64,000 nt of DNA from Chimonanthus salicifolius (GCA_013350335.1 CM023540.1:59062962-59126961); one strand, 5' to 3'; positions 10,470-23,184 are shown, counted from the stretch's first letter. Program-made: numbers and translations. Notes: generated by a model from the sequence alone, not told the origin.

Positions 10470-13359
10470 AACGGTAGTTGAACTTCCGAAAATAGTAAGG
10501 GACTATGCAAATGTTTTTTCCAAAGGAACTCCCTGGTTCACCTCCCATGAAGGAGATCAATTTTGAAATTAAGTTGTACCCTGGCACTACACCAGTGTCA
10601 TTACCACATTACCGGATGGCACCAGCAGAGATGTCTGAGTTAAAGAAGCAGATTGATGAACTGCTCAGACTGGGGTGCATTCGGAACAATACATCGGCTT
10701 GGGAAGCTCCGGTTTTATTTGTGAAGAAGAAGGATGGTTCACTTCGTATGCGTGTGGATTACCGAAAACTGAACCAGCTGACAATCAGAAAAAAGTACCC
10801 TCTACCCAGGATCGATCATTTATTTGATCAACTTAAAGGTTCCAGTCATTTTTCTAAGATTGACCTGATGTCCGGATATCACCAAATCAGGGTTAAGGAG
10901 GAGGACATAGAGAAGACAGCCTTAAGAACGCGGTATGGGCTATATGAGTTTGTTGTCATGCCGTTTGGACTCACCAATGCACCGGCTGTGTTCATGGATT
11001 TAATGAACAGGATCTTCAGTCCTAACTTGGACCAATTTGTTATTGTATTTATTGATGATATTTGATTTACTCCAAAACTCAGGAAGAACATGCTGAGCAA
11101 CTAACAATAGTTCTGAACACTTTGAGGAAGAACAAACTATATGCTAAAGCCAGTAAATGTGAATTTTGGTTATCTGAGGTCAACTTTTTGAGACATGTTA
11201 TATCAAAAGAAGGTATAGTCGTGGACCCGGCTAAGATAGCGGCAGTAAGAGATTGGAAAGTGCCAAAGAATGTAACCGAGATCCGTAGCTTTTTGGGATT
11301 GGTTGGTTATTACAGGAAATTTATCATGGACTTCTCAAAAATTGCATCTCCACTTACTCGACTCACTCAGAAAGGAGTCAAATATGAATGGTCAGATTTG
11401 TGCAATCAAAGGTTTGAAGAGCTGAAGAAGAGACTTACCACTGCTCCTATCCTAGTTTTGCCCGAAAGAGGCAAGTGTTATGAGGTACAATGTGATGCTT
11501 CAGGAGAGGGACTGGGGTGTACCCTCAGTCAAAGTAACCGTGTGGTGGCATACGGATCATGACAGTTGAAAATACATGAACGTCTCTATCCTAAACACGA
11601 TCTGTAACTAGCCGCAGTGGTCTTCGCTCTCAAAAGCTGGAGACATTATCTTTATGGAGAGAAATTTGAAGTGTTTTCCGATCATAAGTACTTGAAGTAC
11701 TTGTTTGATCAAAAAAAGCTCAACTTGAGGCAACGCAGATGGATGGAATATCTAGCGGATTATGAGTTTGCACTTCGTTATCACCCTGGCAAGGCAAACA
11801 AGGTGGCAGATGTCCTCAGTCGTTTATCACATGCATCAGTGGTATGTTTGATCAGGACAGAATGGGAGATGTTGAATACCATTCGAGAGTTTAAACTTTA
11901 CCTCAATAACCATGGGACTATATACAATTTGATCATACGGTCCAACATGGTTACCAAGATTGAACAGGAACAGCGGACAGACCCAGAAATGGAGGGGATT
12001 TGGACCAAGATGTCTACTTGTGAAGTCATACCAGAATGGGAATTACGACCAGGACAGGGTCTTCTATTCCGAGGAAGGATTTATGTACCTAAGAGCTGCA
12101 GAAAAGAGTTATTGGTTGAGGCACATCAGGCCAAACTTTCTATTCATCCGGGCAGCACTAAGATGTATCACGACCTGAAGAGACATTATTGGTGGCACGG
12201 GCTCAAAAGAGATGTGGCAAAATTTGTAGTACATTGCTTAACTTGTCAACAGGTTAAGACGGAACATCAGAAGCCACCAGGGTTACTCAAACCCTTACCA
12301 GTGCCGGAATGGAAATGGGAGCACATTTCCATGGATTTTGTTATAGGGTTGCCAAGGTCATCAAAAGGCAACGATGCGATATGGGTCGTGGTAGACCGAC
12401 TGACCAAGTCTGCACATTTCATTCCTATTAAGATGACAAACTCATCTGAGACTTTGGGTCGGCAGTATATCAAGGATATCATCAGATTGCATGGTATACC
12501 TCAAACTATTGTGTCTGACAGAGATGGTCGATTGGCAGGCAGAGTATGGCAGAGCATGCAGTCGGCCATGGGAACAGATCTACTGATTAGTACGGCATTT
12601 CATCCACAGACTGATGGATAGTCTGAGAGGACAATACAGACACTGGAGGATATGCTGAGAGCATGTATGCTAGATTTCAAGGGCGGATGGGAGGATCACT
12701 TGCTGTTCATAGAATTCTCATACAACAACAGTTACTAGGCAAGCCTCCAGATGGCTCCATTTGAGGCATTATATGGTAGACCATGTAGGTCACTAGTGTG
12801 CGGGACAGAGGCCGGTCAGCCTGCACTGATTGGACCTGAATTGGTTGCAGAGACTACATCGCAGATACAGTTGATACGGAAGCACCTATTGACTGCACAG
12901 AGTCGTCAGAAGAGCTATGCTGACAAAAGAAGGAGGTTCCTTGAATTTGAAGTGGGAGACATGGTGTTCTTGAAAGTCTCGCCACGGAAAGGACACATGA
13001 GATTTGGAAAGAAAGGGAAATTGTCACCAAGATATGTGGGACCATTTTCAATCATAAGAAGGATGGGGGACGTGGCTTATCAATTGGCACTCTCATCACA
13101 GTTGGCATCTTTACGCGATGTGTTCCATATATCGATGTTGAGGGATCCTTCTCACGTGCTGAAAGTACAAGACATAGAGATCCAAAGCGACGTGACATAC
13201 GTCGAGAAGCCTGTCCGAGTGGTGGACAAAGAACAAAGGGTGTTTCGGAACCGAGCGATCCAGTTTGTCAAGGTGGTATGGGATCGACATGGCATTGAGG
13301 AAGCTACATGGGAACTCGAGTCGGAAATGAGGAAACCTCATCCTGAGCTAATTAGGTAA
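10470..13359 (+). pseudogene. RT, RNase H, integrase and chromodomain region, broken
   Basis: RT (10520-11140) has [25 protein letters not shown] and the catalytic FIDD near 11047-11058. RNase H runs to about 11830 ([22 protein letters not shown]). Integrase has the HHCC zinc region ending CLTCQ (about 12120-12250), the first catalytic Asp in MDFVIG (12331), the second in SDRDG (about 12514), and Glu in SERTIQ just after the stop at 12619. The end (13255-13357) has WDRHGIEEATWELE, typical of Tekay chromodomains. Damage: an extra T at 10514-10519, a missing T at 11061-11063, TGA 11560, TAA 11605, and TAG 12619 and 12736. The stop at 13357 is probably natural. Confidence 0.92.
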
Positions 13360-13400
13360 ATGTTTGAAACCCTACTTCACTCGATTTTCGGGACGAAAAT

Positions 13401-13420
13401 TTAAAAAAAAAGGGTTGTAT
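13401..13420 (+). promoter_or_regulatory. Polypurine tract before the 3' LTR
   Basis: A run of A followed by GGGTTG ends at the first base of the 3' LTR. It follows GGGACGAAAATTT, the usual context upstream of chromovirus 3' LTRs. This is where plus-strand DNA synthesis would be primed. Confidence 0.75.
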
Positions 13421-16400
13421 TGTAACACCTCGGATTTTCAATTAATTATTATATATGAAAATTACCCATTTAAATTTGTGAATTTTAAATATGGATCTGG
13501 ATGGGTAAGGAATTGGGCCATGGCCCAATTAAGACCCAATGGATTGTGGAATTGGTTTCAATAAATTAAATGGGGCTGAAATTAATTTAGTAATGAAATC
13601 CATGATTATGCGCATGGAGAGAATTATTATAGATTGCCTTGGTCGAATTTTAGATAATAAATCTATATGTTATGTCCATGGAATGGAAGCCAAGGAAGTT
13701 ATCTAATCTAAATAAAGATAGGATTAAGAGAAGGTTTTAAAATAGAAAGGGAGGTCGGCAATGGCTAAAATTAAATAGCAAGGGGCGCACGGCCCTAAGG
13801 GAAATGGCTATCTTAAGCACCTTCCAAAGTTGGGACCAAGGAAAGGCTTTATATGGAGATGCATAGGAAGGGCACACGGTTTACTCTCCATAGCCGATTT
13901 TCCTCTCCATCTCAAGCTCTCATTCACGTCAACACATTCAACTTCAAGATCAATTCGGTTTTGTGAAAGATCAAGAAGAAGAAGTGTAAAGAGGCTAAGG
14001 AAGAGAAAGATTGGAAGAGCAAGAAGGAGTCGCGTAAACTGTTAATATCTAATTGATAAATTTATTTTGAAATAACGAACCATAGGGTTCGGCCATGGTG
14101 TTTGGCCGAACCCCATGGAAGAAGATTGGGAAAGGTCTTTGAAAGTTTTAATGGGACCATGAACCATAGGGTTCGGCCACAATGCATGGCCGAACCCCAT
14201 GAAAGAAGACATAGTAGATGTATGGATTTTTTTAATGAGGTAAAAACCATGGGAGTTGGTTAATAGATTCATACGGTTTTGATAGATGTTGTTGGTCAGT
14301 TTTAAGGGAAGATTATTAGATATATTGAAGGAATGGAAACCATGGAAAGTCATGGTTTAGATGATGGGTTCTTGGTTTGGAATAAGATGAACCATAGGGT
14401 TCGGCTATGGGTATGGCCGAACCCCATAGAAAAAATATTGATAAAAAAATAATGGATTTAAATTAATGGTCAAGATCATGAACCATAGGGTTCGGCCATG
14501 GTGTATGGCCGAACCCCATGGAGTGGAATTGGTAATTATTTTGATGAAGGTTAATTGGTTTTAAATATGGAAGACCATAGACGAATGGTGATTGATTAAA
14601 TGGAATCATGAACCATAGGGTTCGGCCAAGGGTATGGTCGAACCCCATGGAAGGTGAATGGTTATTCATGATATCATATTTTGATGTAATTATGGAAGGA
14701 ATGCATGCTACATATGAAACTACCTAATATGGAAGGTTGCATACTAAATTTGGAAACTATCTTAACATGGAAGGTTATTGATGGTTAATTAATTTTGAAA
14801 GTTTCTAATTATGGAAGCATGGATACTAACTTAGGAAACTTTCTAATTAAGGAAGATTGGATTTAAAAAGGGGAATGAATGGATTGGTTGCCATGAGTGA
14901 GGTTCGACCATGGTGTATGCCGGAACCCCACTAGGGTTTATTTATGGAAACCTTTTAATTATGGAACTGGTATATTAAATTTAGAAACCTTCTAATTATG
15001 AAAGGAGATTGCTAAATTTCGAAAGCATTCCAATTATGGAAGATGGTTACTAATTTAGGAAACTATCTAATTATGAAAGGAGATTGCTAAATTTGGAAAG
15101 CATTCCAATTATGGAAGATGGTTACTAATTTAGGAAACTATCTAATTATGGAAGGAGGTTCGCTAAATTAGGAAGCTTTTATTTATGGAAGTTATGTTAA
15201 ACTAGAAAGTGAATGGAAAGTATTAGATTTATTTCTATAGGTGAGGTTCGGCCATGGTGTATGGCCGAACCCCACTAAAGTTCATTTATGGAAGTTTGTT
15301 TAATTTTGGAAAGTAAAAACTAAATTAGAAAGTTTTAATTAAGAACTTTCTAATTAGGGAATTTTAATTTGGAAACCCTCTATTGATGGAAGGAGGTTGA
15401 AAAATTTAGAAAGTTTTTATTTGGGGACTTTCTAAGTATGGACTTAATAAGGTGAATGGATTAATGAGGAGACAAAAGTATAAGGTAGTGGCAATTTGGT
15501 AATATTGGCAAAAAAAATGGAAGATCATGGGTTCGGCCATGGTGTATGGCCGAACCCCATGAACTTGGATTATTGGGTTAATTATTAGTCTAAGTACTTG
15601 GTGATTGAAAATAATGGGTTATGTAAGCCATGAGTGGCAAAGTTGTAAATACTTGCTAAAAATGGAAGGTTAACCTTGTATGGCAATGTGGTAATCATAT
15701 GAGAATTAATGGACCTATGTTTTGGAACCAAAAACTTAGGTGATGAGAGTAATGGCAATTACATAAATATGTGAATTAATGGACCTAGTGTTGCGTACGT
15801 TGGAATAAAATGAAAAGAATATTAATTAAGGTTAGACCAATGGCATTTTGGTAATATTGACCGAAAATGACAAACCCCATGGGAAATGGTTTATGGACTT
15901 AAATATTGCAAATCAAGTGGGACTTGGTTTTGATTGGTTATTATATTATAAGGTAACAGGATCTCGTAAGCGGTGCGTGACCGGTGATCGATTCTTGGAC
16001 GGAAGCGCAAGGACTCGTGAACGGTCTTTGGTAGGATTCCACCTCTTTGAAACCATGGGTTTATGTACATTTGTTTTATCTTATGTTTGATGAAATTTAT
16101 GTTTCAAAGGATATGCTTTATATGAATTTTAAATGCTATGTTTATTTGTTTAAATAGCATGTGTTGGATATGTTTTAAAAGGTGGTTTTAAATGCTATGT
16201 TATGTTATAAAATAGCATGTGTTTCATTGGCATCTCATGCATGGCATGGGGTGGAGGATTTGTAACCGGAGGGGTCACACTCCGTCGGGGTGTCCGAAAA
16301 ACCTATGTACGGTACCTTGATGTGATTTCCATCAAGAAGATTCAGAAGGGTCCACACTCCGTCAGGCTGTCCGAAAGACCTATGTGGTGGGTACTTTTAT

Positions 16401-17052
16401 GTACATGTGATGGGTGGGACTCATTGCATTTGTCATCATTGCATGGCATGGATTTATATGGTTTTTGACATTACGATATTATATATGTTTTGTACTGACC
16501 ATGTGTTAGCCGTAACTGGAATACCTACTGGGCGCGTTGCTCTAACGCCCTACTTCTACCCTAGTTGATGACACAGGTAATCAGGGGAACGAGGAACGCA
16601 AGGCGGGCCAGGCTTAGGAGCTTAGATGATTTATTTTATATGTTTTGAATAAAGTTACTATGGACTTGTAATTGAGTAACTAGTTTCGGAATGTAATAAC
16701 TTAGATGGTCGGATGTTTAGTTTGATGATTATGACATTTTAATAATGATTAAGGACTTGACGTACTTTGTTATCTGAATGGAATAGAACTTGGTTCAATT
16801 AGGATTCCGTAATTTTGATGTTATGATTCCGCAGGTTATGATTTTTATTCCGCATGTTGATATTGCTATGTGTGAACCATTTTCGTGGACTTAGTCCATG
16901 TACACATAGGTTGGCCAGTTAAGGGTCAGACTTTGGATGTTCGGACTTAGCTCGCGTCGTAACGTCCCGCGCTCTATCACTCTACTCTCTCATAAAAAAA
17001 ATAAACTCTGAATTTACGAGAAGAAGCGAGTGAAAAAGGGCGGGGCTTTACA
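13421..17052 (+). repeat. 3' LTR of the nested element
   Basis: It starts TGTAACACCTCGG and ends GGGCGGGGCTTTACA, one base different from the 5' LTR end. It keeps the TATA-like box (13848-13858), AATAAA (16648-16653), the GGGCG block (16530-16550) and eight inverted repeats at 14085, 14169, 14397, 14488, 14618, 14900, 15244 and 15529. The copy at 14900 has mutated arms (GGTTCGACCA / TGCCGGAACC), while copies damaged in the 5' LTR at 5689 and 6765 are intact here. Confidence 0.93.
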
Positions 17053-17057
17053 GGCCA
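17053..17057. repeat. Right target-site duplication GGCCA of the nested element
   Basis: It matches 4938-4942. The following bases complete the interrupted inverted repeat of the outer LTR (TGGTGTATGGCCGAACCCC). Confidence 0.93.
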
Positions 17058-18638
17058 TGGTGTATGGCCGAACCCCATGGATTATGTTTTTGGATCTAGG
17101 TTTGTATAAGAGACCTAAGTGTATTATTGAACCATGGAAAATGTTTAGTCATGAACCTATATGTTTGGACCTAAACATAAGGTGATGGAAATAATGGCAA
17201 GGAAGTAAATATGGGTAAAAATGAAAGATCATGGGTTCTGCCATGGTGTATGGCCGAACCCCATGAGGAATGTTTTTGTGTACTTAAGTGGTTATTAATG
17301 TTAAATGATTAATCTATAAGTGATTAGATTAATGAAACAAAAATGGCATGATCTTGGACTTAATTTAAAAGATCAAAGGATTGAAAAGAAGGGCACAAAA
17401 CCAAGGGAGTGAGGTTCGGCCATGTTGTATGGCCGAACCCCACTAAGGTGTTTATGGACTTAAACATGTTTAGAAATCAAATGGAACATAGGTTTGATTA
17501 ATTCATATGTAATAAAGTAACGGACCTCACAAGCGGTGTACGATCGGTGAGCGATTTCGGACAGAAACGCAAGGACACGTTAGTTGGTCATTGGTAGGAT
17601 TCCTACATCATTGATACCATGGAATATGTATGATGGTTTTTAATTCCTATTTGGATGAGTTATTTTGTATAAATGATATGTTTCAAATATGAGATTTTAA
17701 TGCTATGATTTGTATAATTGCATAGCATGTGGACATTTGCATCTCATGCATGGCATGGGAGGGATGATATGTAACTATAGTTGTGGGGGTACCTTGATGT
17801 GCATTATCCATCAAGAGGTAACCGGAGACCACACTCCGTTGGGGCGTCCGTAAGGCAACTGTGGGGATACCTTGATGATGAGTTTTCCATCAAAAGGATG
17901 TTTGTGATTGTGTTATGGCTGATGGGTGGGACTCATTGCATATGGCACACATGGTATGGCATTATATCAGCATGATTATGATCTCTATTATCATGCACGG
18001 TTTCTGGTTTTATCTGTATGATTGGATCTCTATTATCATACACTGTTTTGGATATGATATGATGTATTGTATCTGGATTTTTTTATACTAACCCATGTGT
18101 TTGACCCTAATTGGAATACCTACTGGGCGCGTTGTCTAATGCCCTACTTCTACCCTAGTTAATGACACAGGGAATGGACGGAACAAAAGATGTGATTGGA
18201 GCCAAGCTTAGGAGCTTGGATGATTAAGTTTCATTTTTTTTAAGTTACTCATGGATAATGTATTTGAGTAATTAGTTCGTGGGGCTATAATAACATAGAT
18301 TATTTGCTATGGTTTGGAATGTTAATATTGGATATTTTAACGTAAGATAATTATGATTAAGTGATGGACATCCTTGCTATCTAAAATGGAATAGAATTAT
18401 TATTTTATTATATTTCTGTATCTATGACTTATTCCGCATATTTAACTTGAGTAGGTGTGAACCATTTTACTGGACTTGGTCCACGCACTCGTATGGTTGG
18501 CCAGTTAAGGGTTGGACTTTGGAAGCTCAGGACTTAAATCGGGTCGTGGCGTCCTGCTCTCTCTCTCTCACTCTTCTATTAAAAAAAAAATAGACTCTGA
18601 TTTTCAGATAGTGAAAAAGGGCGGGGCATTACAATATG

Positions 18639-20046
18639 CCTCTGTGGGCATCGGATACAAATACACCCGGATGGGGGCCCGCCACATAATGGTATCAACA
18701 GTTCCCTTGCCAAGTAGCTCATAATATCGAGGACCCCATTCACCGCATTTCGTACCCGCACATTTGAAGAGTAAGATGCAGAGATGCATGCTAAAAGCGG
18801 TGATAAGTTCCCTCACCTGTGTGTGTCCTTGAAATCCAATGCAAGAAAACGAGTCCGGGGGTTGAAGGGGCTCAATCTGTTGAAACAAGAATACAAGGAA
18901 AAGTAACTGGGCAAAATGGGTCAAATTAAGTCTGGACTACAAACGGGCCCGAAAGCGAGTTGGGTCCCAACTGAACTGAAGTGGGCCTGAAACTGAAAAC
19001 TAGGTCCAAAATTGGGCCTGGCTTGAAACTGAGCCCAAAACTGGAAACTGGGTCGGGCCCGAAATTGAGTCGAAACAGGCAGGGCCTGAATCGAGCCAGG
19101 CCAAAGGTGGGCTGGGCCGAACTGGCTGAGTTGGGTCTGGGCCTAGCTGAGCCGGACCAGATCTGGGAAATTGGGTCAGATCCGAGAGTCGGGCTGGGCC
19201 TGGTCTGCTTGTCCAACAGCGAAATGGGCCTGGGCTACCAAGCCCAGAATCGAACCCGACCGAGTCAACTCAGTGACTCGACTAAGTTGGCTCGGCACAT
19301 AGCTGAGAGACCAAGAAAAGAAGGGAAGAGGAAGGAAACCAGAGAGAGGGAAAGAGAAAGAAGAAGATCAAGGAGAAGAGAGGAGGAACTCGAGTACCTG
19401 GTAGCATCGGAGGAGGATTCAGCGGTCGGGGCAGGCGAATCCGAACTTCGACGATGGCGGGAATGATGGAATCCGACGGATCTGGAGAAGAGAGAAGAAG
19501 GACGGCAGCGGCAGCCGAAGCTAGGTTGAGAGGGATTTAGGGTTTCAGAGGGAAAAAGAAGGGCGAGGTGGAGGCGGCGGTGAAAAGGGGCTTTAGGGTT
19601 TGCTCGGGAAAGAGGAAGGAGAGAAAAAGAGAATCGAGAGAGCTGAGAGAAAGATGAGGGAAAGGAGGGTCGAAGCAGCAGTAGACGCGACACTGTAGCA
19701 CATTGCTACAATGCGGCGCAAAGAAAGGGTTTTGAAGGGGAGAAGTTTAGCATTAGGTCTAGGGTTTTCAAAACATGTAAAAAAATTCATAAATCAAGTT
19801 TGTTTTTCCAAAGTAAGTGAATTTAAAACCTGATAAAACTCGAATATCGAAAATCGGACATCAGAGAAAAATGTGTGATTTCAAAATGTTTTGGAATGAC
19901 AAATTCTTGAATAATCCAAAATCACCAAAATGCCCTTTGAATCTCCAAACTCAAAACGGGACAACCCAAGGCCCACCATGGAGCCCACACTCTCCCTACT
20001 GTTACCAAACCTCTAAAATCCAGAAGAATCGGGTTGGGTTGTTACA
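18639..20046 (-). repeat. Probable minus-strand LTR remnant of another subfamily
   Basis: On the minus strand the segment begins TGTAACAACCCAACCC at 20046, like an LTR 5' end. It then has a pyrimidine-rich leader (plus strand 19310-19680 is GA-rich). An array of TGGGCC / GGGCCTGAAACTGA variants follows at about 18940-19215. A small inverted repeat TGTAGCA...TGCTACA lies at about 19696-19712. No protein domain is recognised; open frames here are byproducts of compositional bias. It may continue into 1860-2691, from which the solo LTR at 2697 separates it. Confidence 0.5.
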
Positions 20047-20633
20047 TGGAAACTCTTGTACACAGCCATATTTAATTTATTCTGAAAAGGAAAAATATTC
20101 ACGAGTCAAGTGATCACTAGATTGAGGGTAATAAGTCAATTCCATTTTCTTTGGTAGCACAATTGAGTCGTTGTTGATCTCATTATTCTTCATTTTGGTC
20201 ATATTACTGAGAACGCCATCAAAATTGAGTTAGTATACTTGAAATTTTTCAAAATTTATTTGAAACAAGGAACCACCTATTGAAACTTAGGATATGATTT
20301 AGGCCATTTTTGGATCGTTTGAGCCTGAAAGCCCACCTATATTTGGTCATCTAATCTTGATAGTTCCCTAGTTGAGCATTTAAAATAGCCTATATTCTTG
20401 ACTAGCCATGTTTACCATACCCAACTCCAGTCAAGGAGTATGAGCCAATTGCAAATATCCATAACCTATTCTTATAAAAGGTTAGAGATGAAAAATTGAG
20501 ATGGTACTCTAAAAACAAGGGAACAACAAAGAAAAAAAAAATAGCATCCTAAAAGGGAAACATCAAGATACCAAAAGAAAGATGTTAAAAAAAATACTTT
20601 GAAAAGTGCTGAAAAGAAAACTAGAGAAAAAAC

Positions 20634-22443
20634 TGTAACGCCCTGCCTTTTCCGAGAATTCAGAGTCTAATTTTTTTTTTTATAATAACACCGGAAGAGA
20701 GCGGGCGGCGTCACGACGCGAGCTAAGTCCGGACTACGCAAGTCCGACCCTTAACTGGCCACCCATGTGTGCATGGACTAAACCCTTGAAAGACAAACCA
20801 CACATGGAGCTAATCAAGTCATGCAGAATAAACTAAACCAATTGCGGAAATAAACTGATTAGATAGCAAGTACAAGTCTCATCTATTAACATTAAATAAT
20901 CCAAATATCCATGGTCAAAACCATAAACAAACCATAGCAAAGTTTACTAGCTATTACATGTCCATAAAAATGTAATTCAAAAGACAGTAGTGTAGAAATC
21001 CCAATCATCATTCAAGCGCTTAAGCTTGGCTCCCCTCCAGGTCCACGACCTTCTCTTTCCCTTTTCCTTTTTCCTGCATTATCCTCTAAGGATAGAATTA
21101 GGGCGTTAGATCAACGCGCCCAGTAGGATTTCCGATTAAGGCTACCACATGGTTAGTATATAAAACATGCATATATCATAGTATATATGGTCATCAAAAA
21201 CAGATAAATCAATGCTATGTATGTATGCACATGTAATGAGTCTCTCCCATCACACATATACATAGCCATCACTTGACGAGACTCTCATCGTCAAGGTAAG
21301 TCACATTACTCTTTCATTTCTTCTGGATGATATTCCTCCTGGCGGGACCCTCATCGCCTATGGAGGCCAATGTGGCTCTCATCATCATAATATTTCTCCT
21401 GGCGGGACCCTCATCACCTAAGGAGACCAATGTGGCTCACATCATCATAGTATTTCTCCTGGAGGGACGCTCATCGCCTAAGGAGACCAATGTGATTCTC
21501 ATCATTATAACATTCCTCCTGGCGGGACCTTCATCGCCTAAAGAGGCCAATGTGATTCTTATCACCATGATACTACTCCTGGCGGGACCCTCATTACTCT
21601 CATCAAATCTTGTTTAAACCAATGAGGCACTTGCTGCCAAGCAAAGCACCGCTTGGCACTCCCAACGCACCCTTTGGCACTCCCATGCATCTCATCCAAT
21701 TCCCATTCATTTCATTTAAAACTATGCATGGGAAACCCACTCCACAAGTCCCCAACGTGTGGGACTTGTCTTGGGTGGCTTTAGACCAAAGCAACCTTTC
21801 ATCTCCCATTTGACTCAATGAATTTACAAGACCCCTTTGGTTTCCATTTCAACTCAACCAACTCATAAGCCCAACTCACCACATTAAATGACACTCATTT
21901 AATGCACTTGAGTCAACTCCATTTCTTAATTTAAACCCAACTCAATTCAGTCCCAACTCAACCTGATTTAACTCACAATTGAGCTCACTTGAGGGTCCAC
22001 ACGGTCAACCATGGTCCATATGGTCAACACGACCCATTGGGTCCCCATTTAGCTTATTGACCCAATTAACGCCTAGACCCAATTATGAGTGGTTTAGCCC
22101 CTTTGAATGTGGTTTACCCATTTGCATCAAGCCTACCCATTTATGCTCCACTTAATTTCCAATCAATTCAGCTTAACCCCATTAAATTTGGGCTCACCCA
22201 ATGGTCAAACAAGTCCATTATGACCCATTGGTCCCAATTGGGTCCTTTGACCCAATTAACCATATTGACCCAATTTGATGTTCATAACCATTCATGATTT
22301 ATTGACCCTTATACTATGTTCATAAAGTCACAATTTGAACAATGGGCCCCACCATTTTCTCATTTACAATCACATTTATTAAATTCACCAATCCAGTGGC
22401 ATTTTCGTAAATATTCATCTTATTGAGAATTTGGGGTGCTACA
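20634..22443 (-). mobile_element. Minus-strand solo LTR (chromovirus type), short form
   Basis: On the plus strand it starts TGTAACGCCCTGCC and ends TTGGGGTGCTACA. A perfect 5-bp duplication AAAAC flanks it (20629-20633 and 22444-22448). At 1.8 kb it is half the length of its relatives. It keeps the conserved 3' third (GGGCG block at 21101-21121) and the U3, but lacks the inverted-repeat array, and instead has a 60-bp minisatellite. Confidence 0.92.
21331..21600. repeat. 60-bp minisatellite, about 4.5 copies, inside the solo LTR
   Basis: Units with CTCCTGGCGGGACCCTCATC recur every 60 bp at about 21335, 21395, 21455, 21515 and 21575 with a few differences each. One or two related units occur in the LTR at 27239-30987 (around 30205-30275), so the array looks like a lineage-specific expansion. 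Because 60 is divisible by three, the repeat creates an artificial 96-codon open frame, which is not a gene. Confidence 0.92.
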
Positions 22444-23184
22444 AAAACATCCCATTCAAAAATCATGAAGACCTCTAACCATTTCTATTCAAAGTATTTA
22501 TTTTTAGAGTCTTCTATCCTTCTTTGATTTGACCCGATCTCAAGCCACGTTTCGTCCTAATAGGAAGTCATATTGATCTTAGGTCTAAATAAGGTGTTTG
22601 ATGTGCAGATCACTTATTTTCTTTGAATTGAGTCATCTTTGATAATACATATGTGAGATATTTTGATGTTGAATACATAATTTCCTCTCACATATACCTT
22701 GAGAAAAAATGAACCCAAACCTCTGAGTGTTAATTTTTCTAAGAGATATATCCAGTAAGGTTTGAAGTCAAAACGCACTTTCCAACGGTGTGAATAAAAC
22801 TTGGGTCTATTTGGAAAATGAAATCTATCTTAACATTGGTTAAGCACACACACACTACGAGTATAAGCCTTGTAAAATGAAATTTAGAATTGTATGATGT
22901 TTAGACCCCTTGTCTGTGTATTCTTATTAAAGATGTTGATATTTGTGGGTATTATTACTAAAAGCCCTCACGAGACTATAAGTCGTTCACTAGGGGAAAG
23001 CTAAGGGTTTAAAGGCTTGTTGCATATGCTAAATGCAATAAAAAATACTAGCGAAAGTGGGGTAGTTTTTAGGTTTAGTTTAGGTTTTGATTCAATATAG
23101 GTGTAGACTAGGTTTAGGATTACATTTGGATTTTTATTAGGTAGTTTTGCTCGAGGACTAGCAAAATCTAAGTTTTGGGGTATT

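Larger units (their letters stand above)
4943..17052 (+). mobile_element. Complete Ty3/gypsy chromovirus retrotransposon (Tekay/Del-like), decayed
   Basis: This is a structurally complete element: 5' LTR 4943-8580, primer-binding site from 8582, decayed gag-pol 8859-13359, polypurine tract near 13401-13420, 3' LTR 13421-17052, and GGCCA target duplications outside. The order protease, RT, RNase H, integrase, and the C-terminal chromodomain-like ending place it in the chromoviruses. LTRs over 3.5 kb and the pol motifs fit Tekay (Del). The LTRs differ by scattered substitutions and small indels (3638 versus 3632 bp), so the insertion is not recent. Stops and frameshifts throughout mean it cannot encode its own proteins. 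Confidence 0.93.
2697..18633 (+). mobile_element. Solo LTR (Tekay/Del-like), split by a nested 12.1-kb element
   Basis: The LTR starts TGTAATACCCCG at 2697 and ends GGGCGGGGCATTACA at 18633. A perfect 5-bp target duplication ATATG flanks it (2692-2696 and 18634-18638). Removing the nested element (4943-17052) and one GGCCA copy leaves an LTR of about 3.8 kb with no internal region, so this is a solo LTR left by LTR-LTR recombination. It contains an (AT)n run near 2724-2742, a GTAAGT donor-like site at 3785-3790, a hairpin array, and a duplicated block with poly-C tracts at 4481-4920. Confidence 0.92.
20047..23184 (+). mobile_element. 3' internal region of a Tat-like Ty3/gypsy element, interrupted
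   Basis: The non-LTR parts (20047-20633 and 22444-23184) have no open frame. They end with GAGGACTAGCAAAATCTAAG and TTTTGGGG just before the LTR at 23185. That motif is the typical 3' internal end and polypurine context of plant Tat/Retand-type elements. The solo LTR at 20634-22443 is inserted in this region. The coding part and the 5' LTR are missing from the window. Confidence 0.6.

Noticed and set aside
18604..18924. A 106-codon minus-strand frame with protein-like composition
   Set aside because: It runs from unclassified sequence into the LTR end across the insertion junction, so its end is artificial; the inner part could not be assigned.
18981..19466. A 161-codon plus-strand frame
   Set aside because: It translates degenerate GGGCC repeats and a GA-rich leader; no domain and no start context.
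21327..21617. A 96-codon open frame of repeated peptide units
   Set aside because: It is produced by the 60-bp minisatellite, whose length is a multiple of three, inside a minus-strand LTR.
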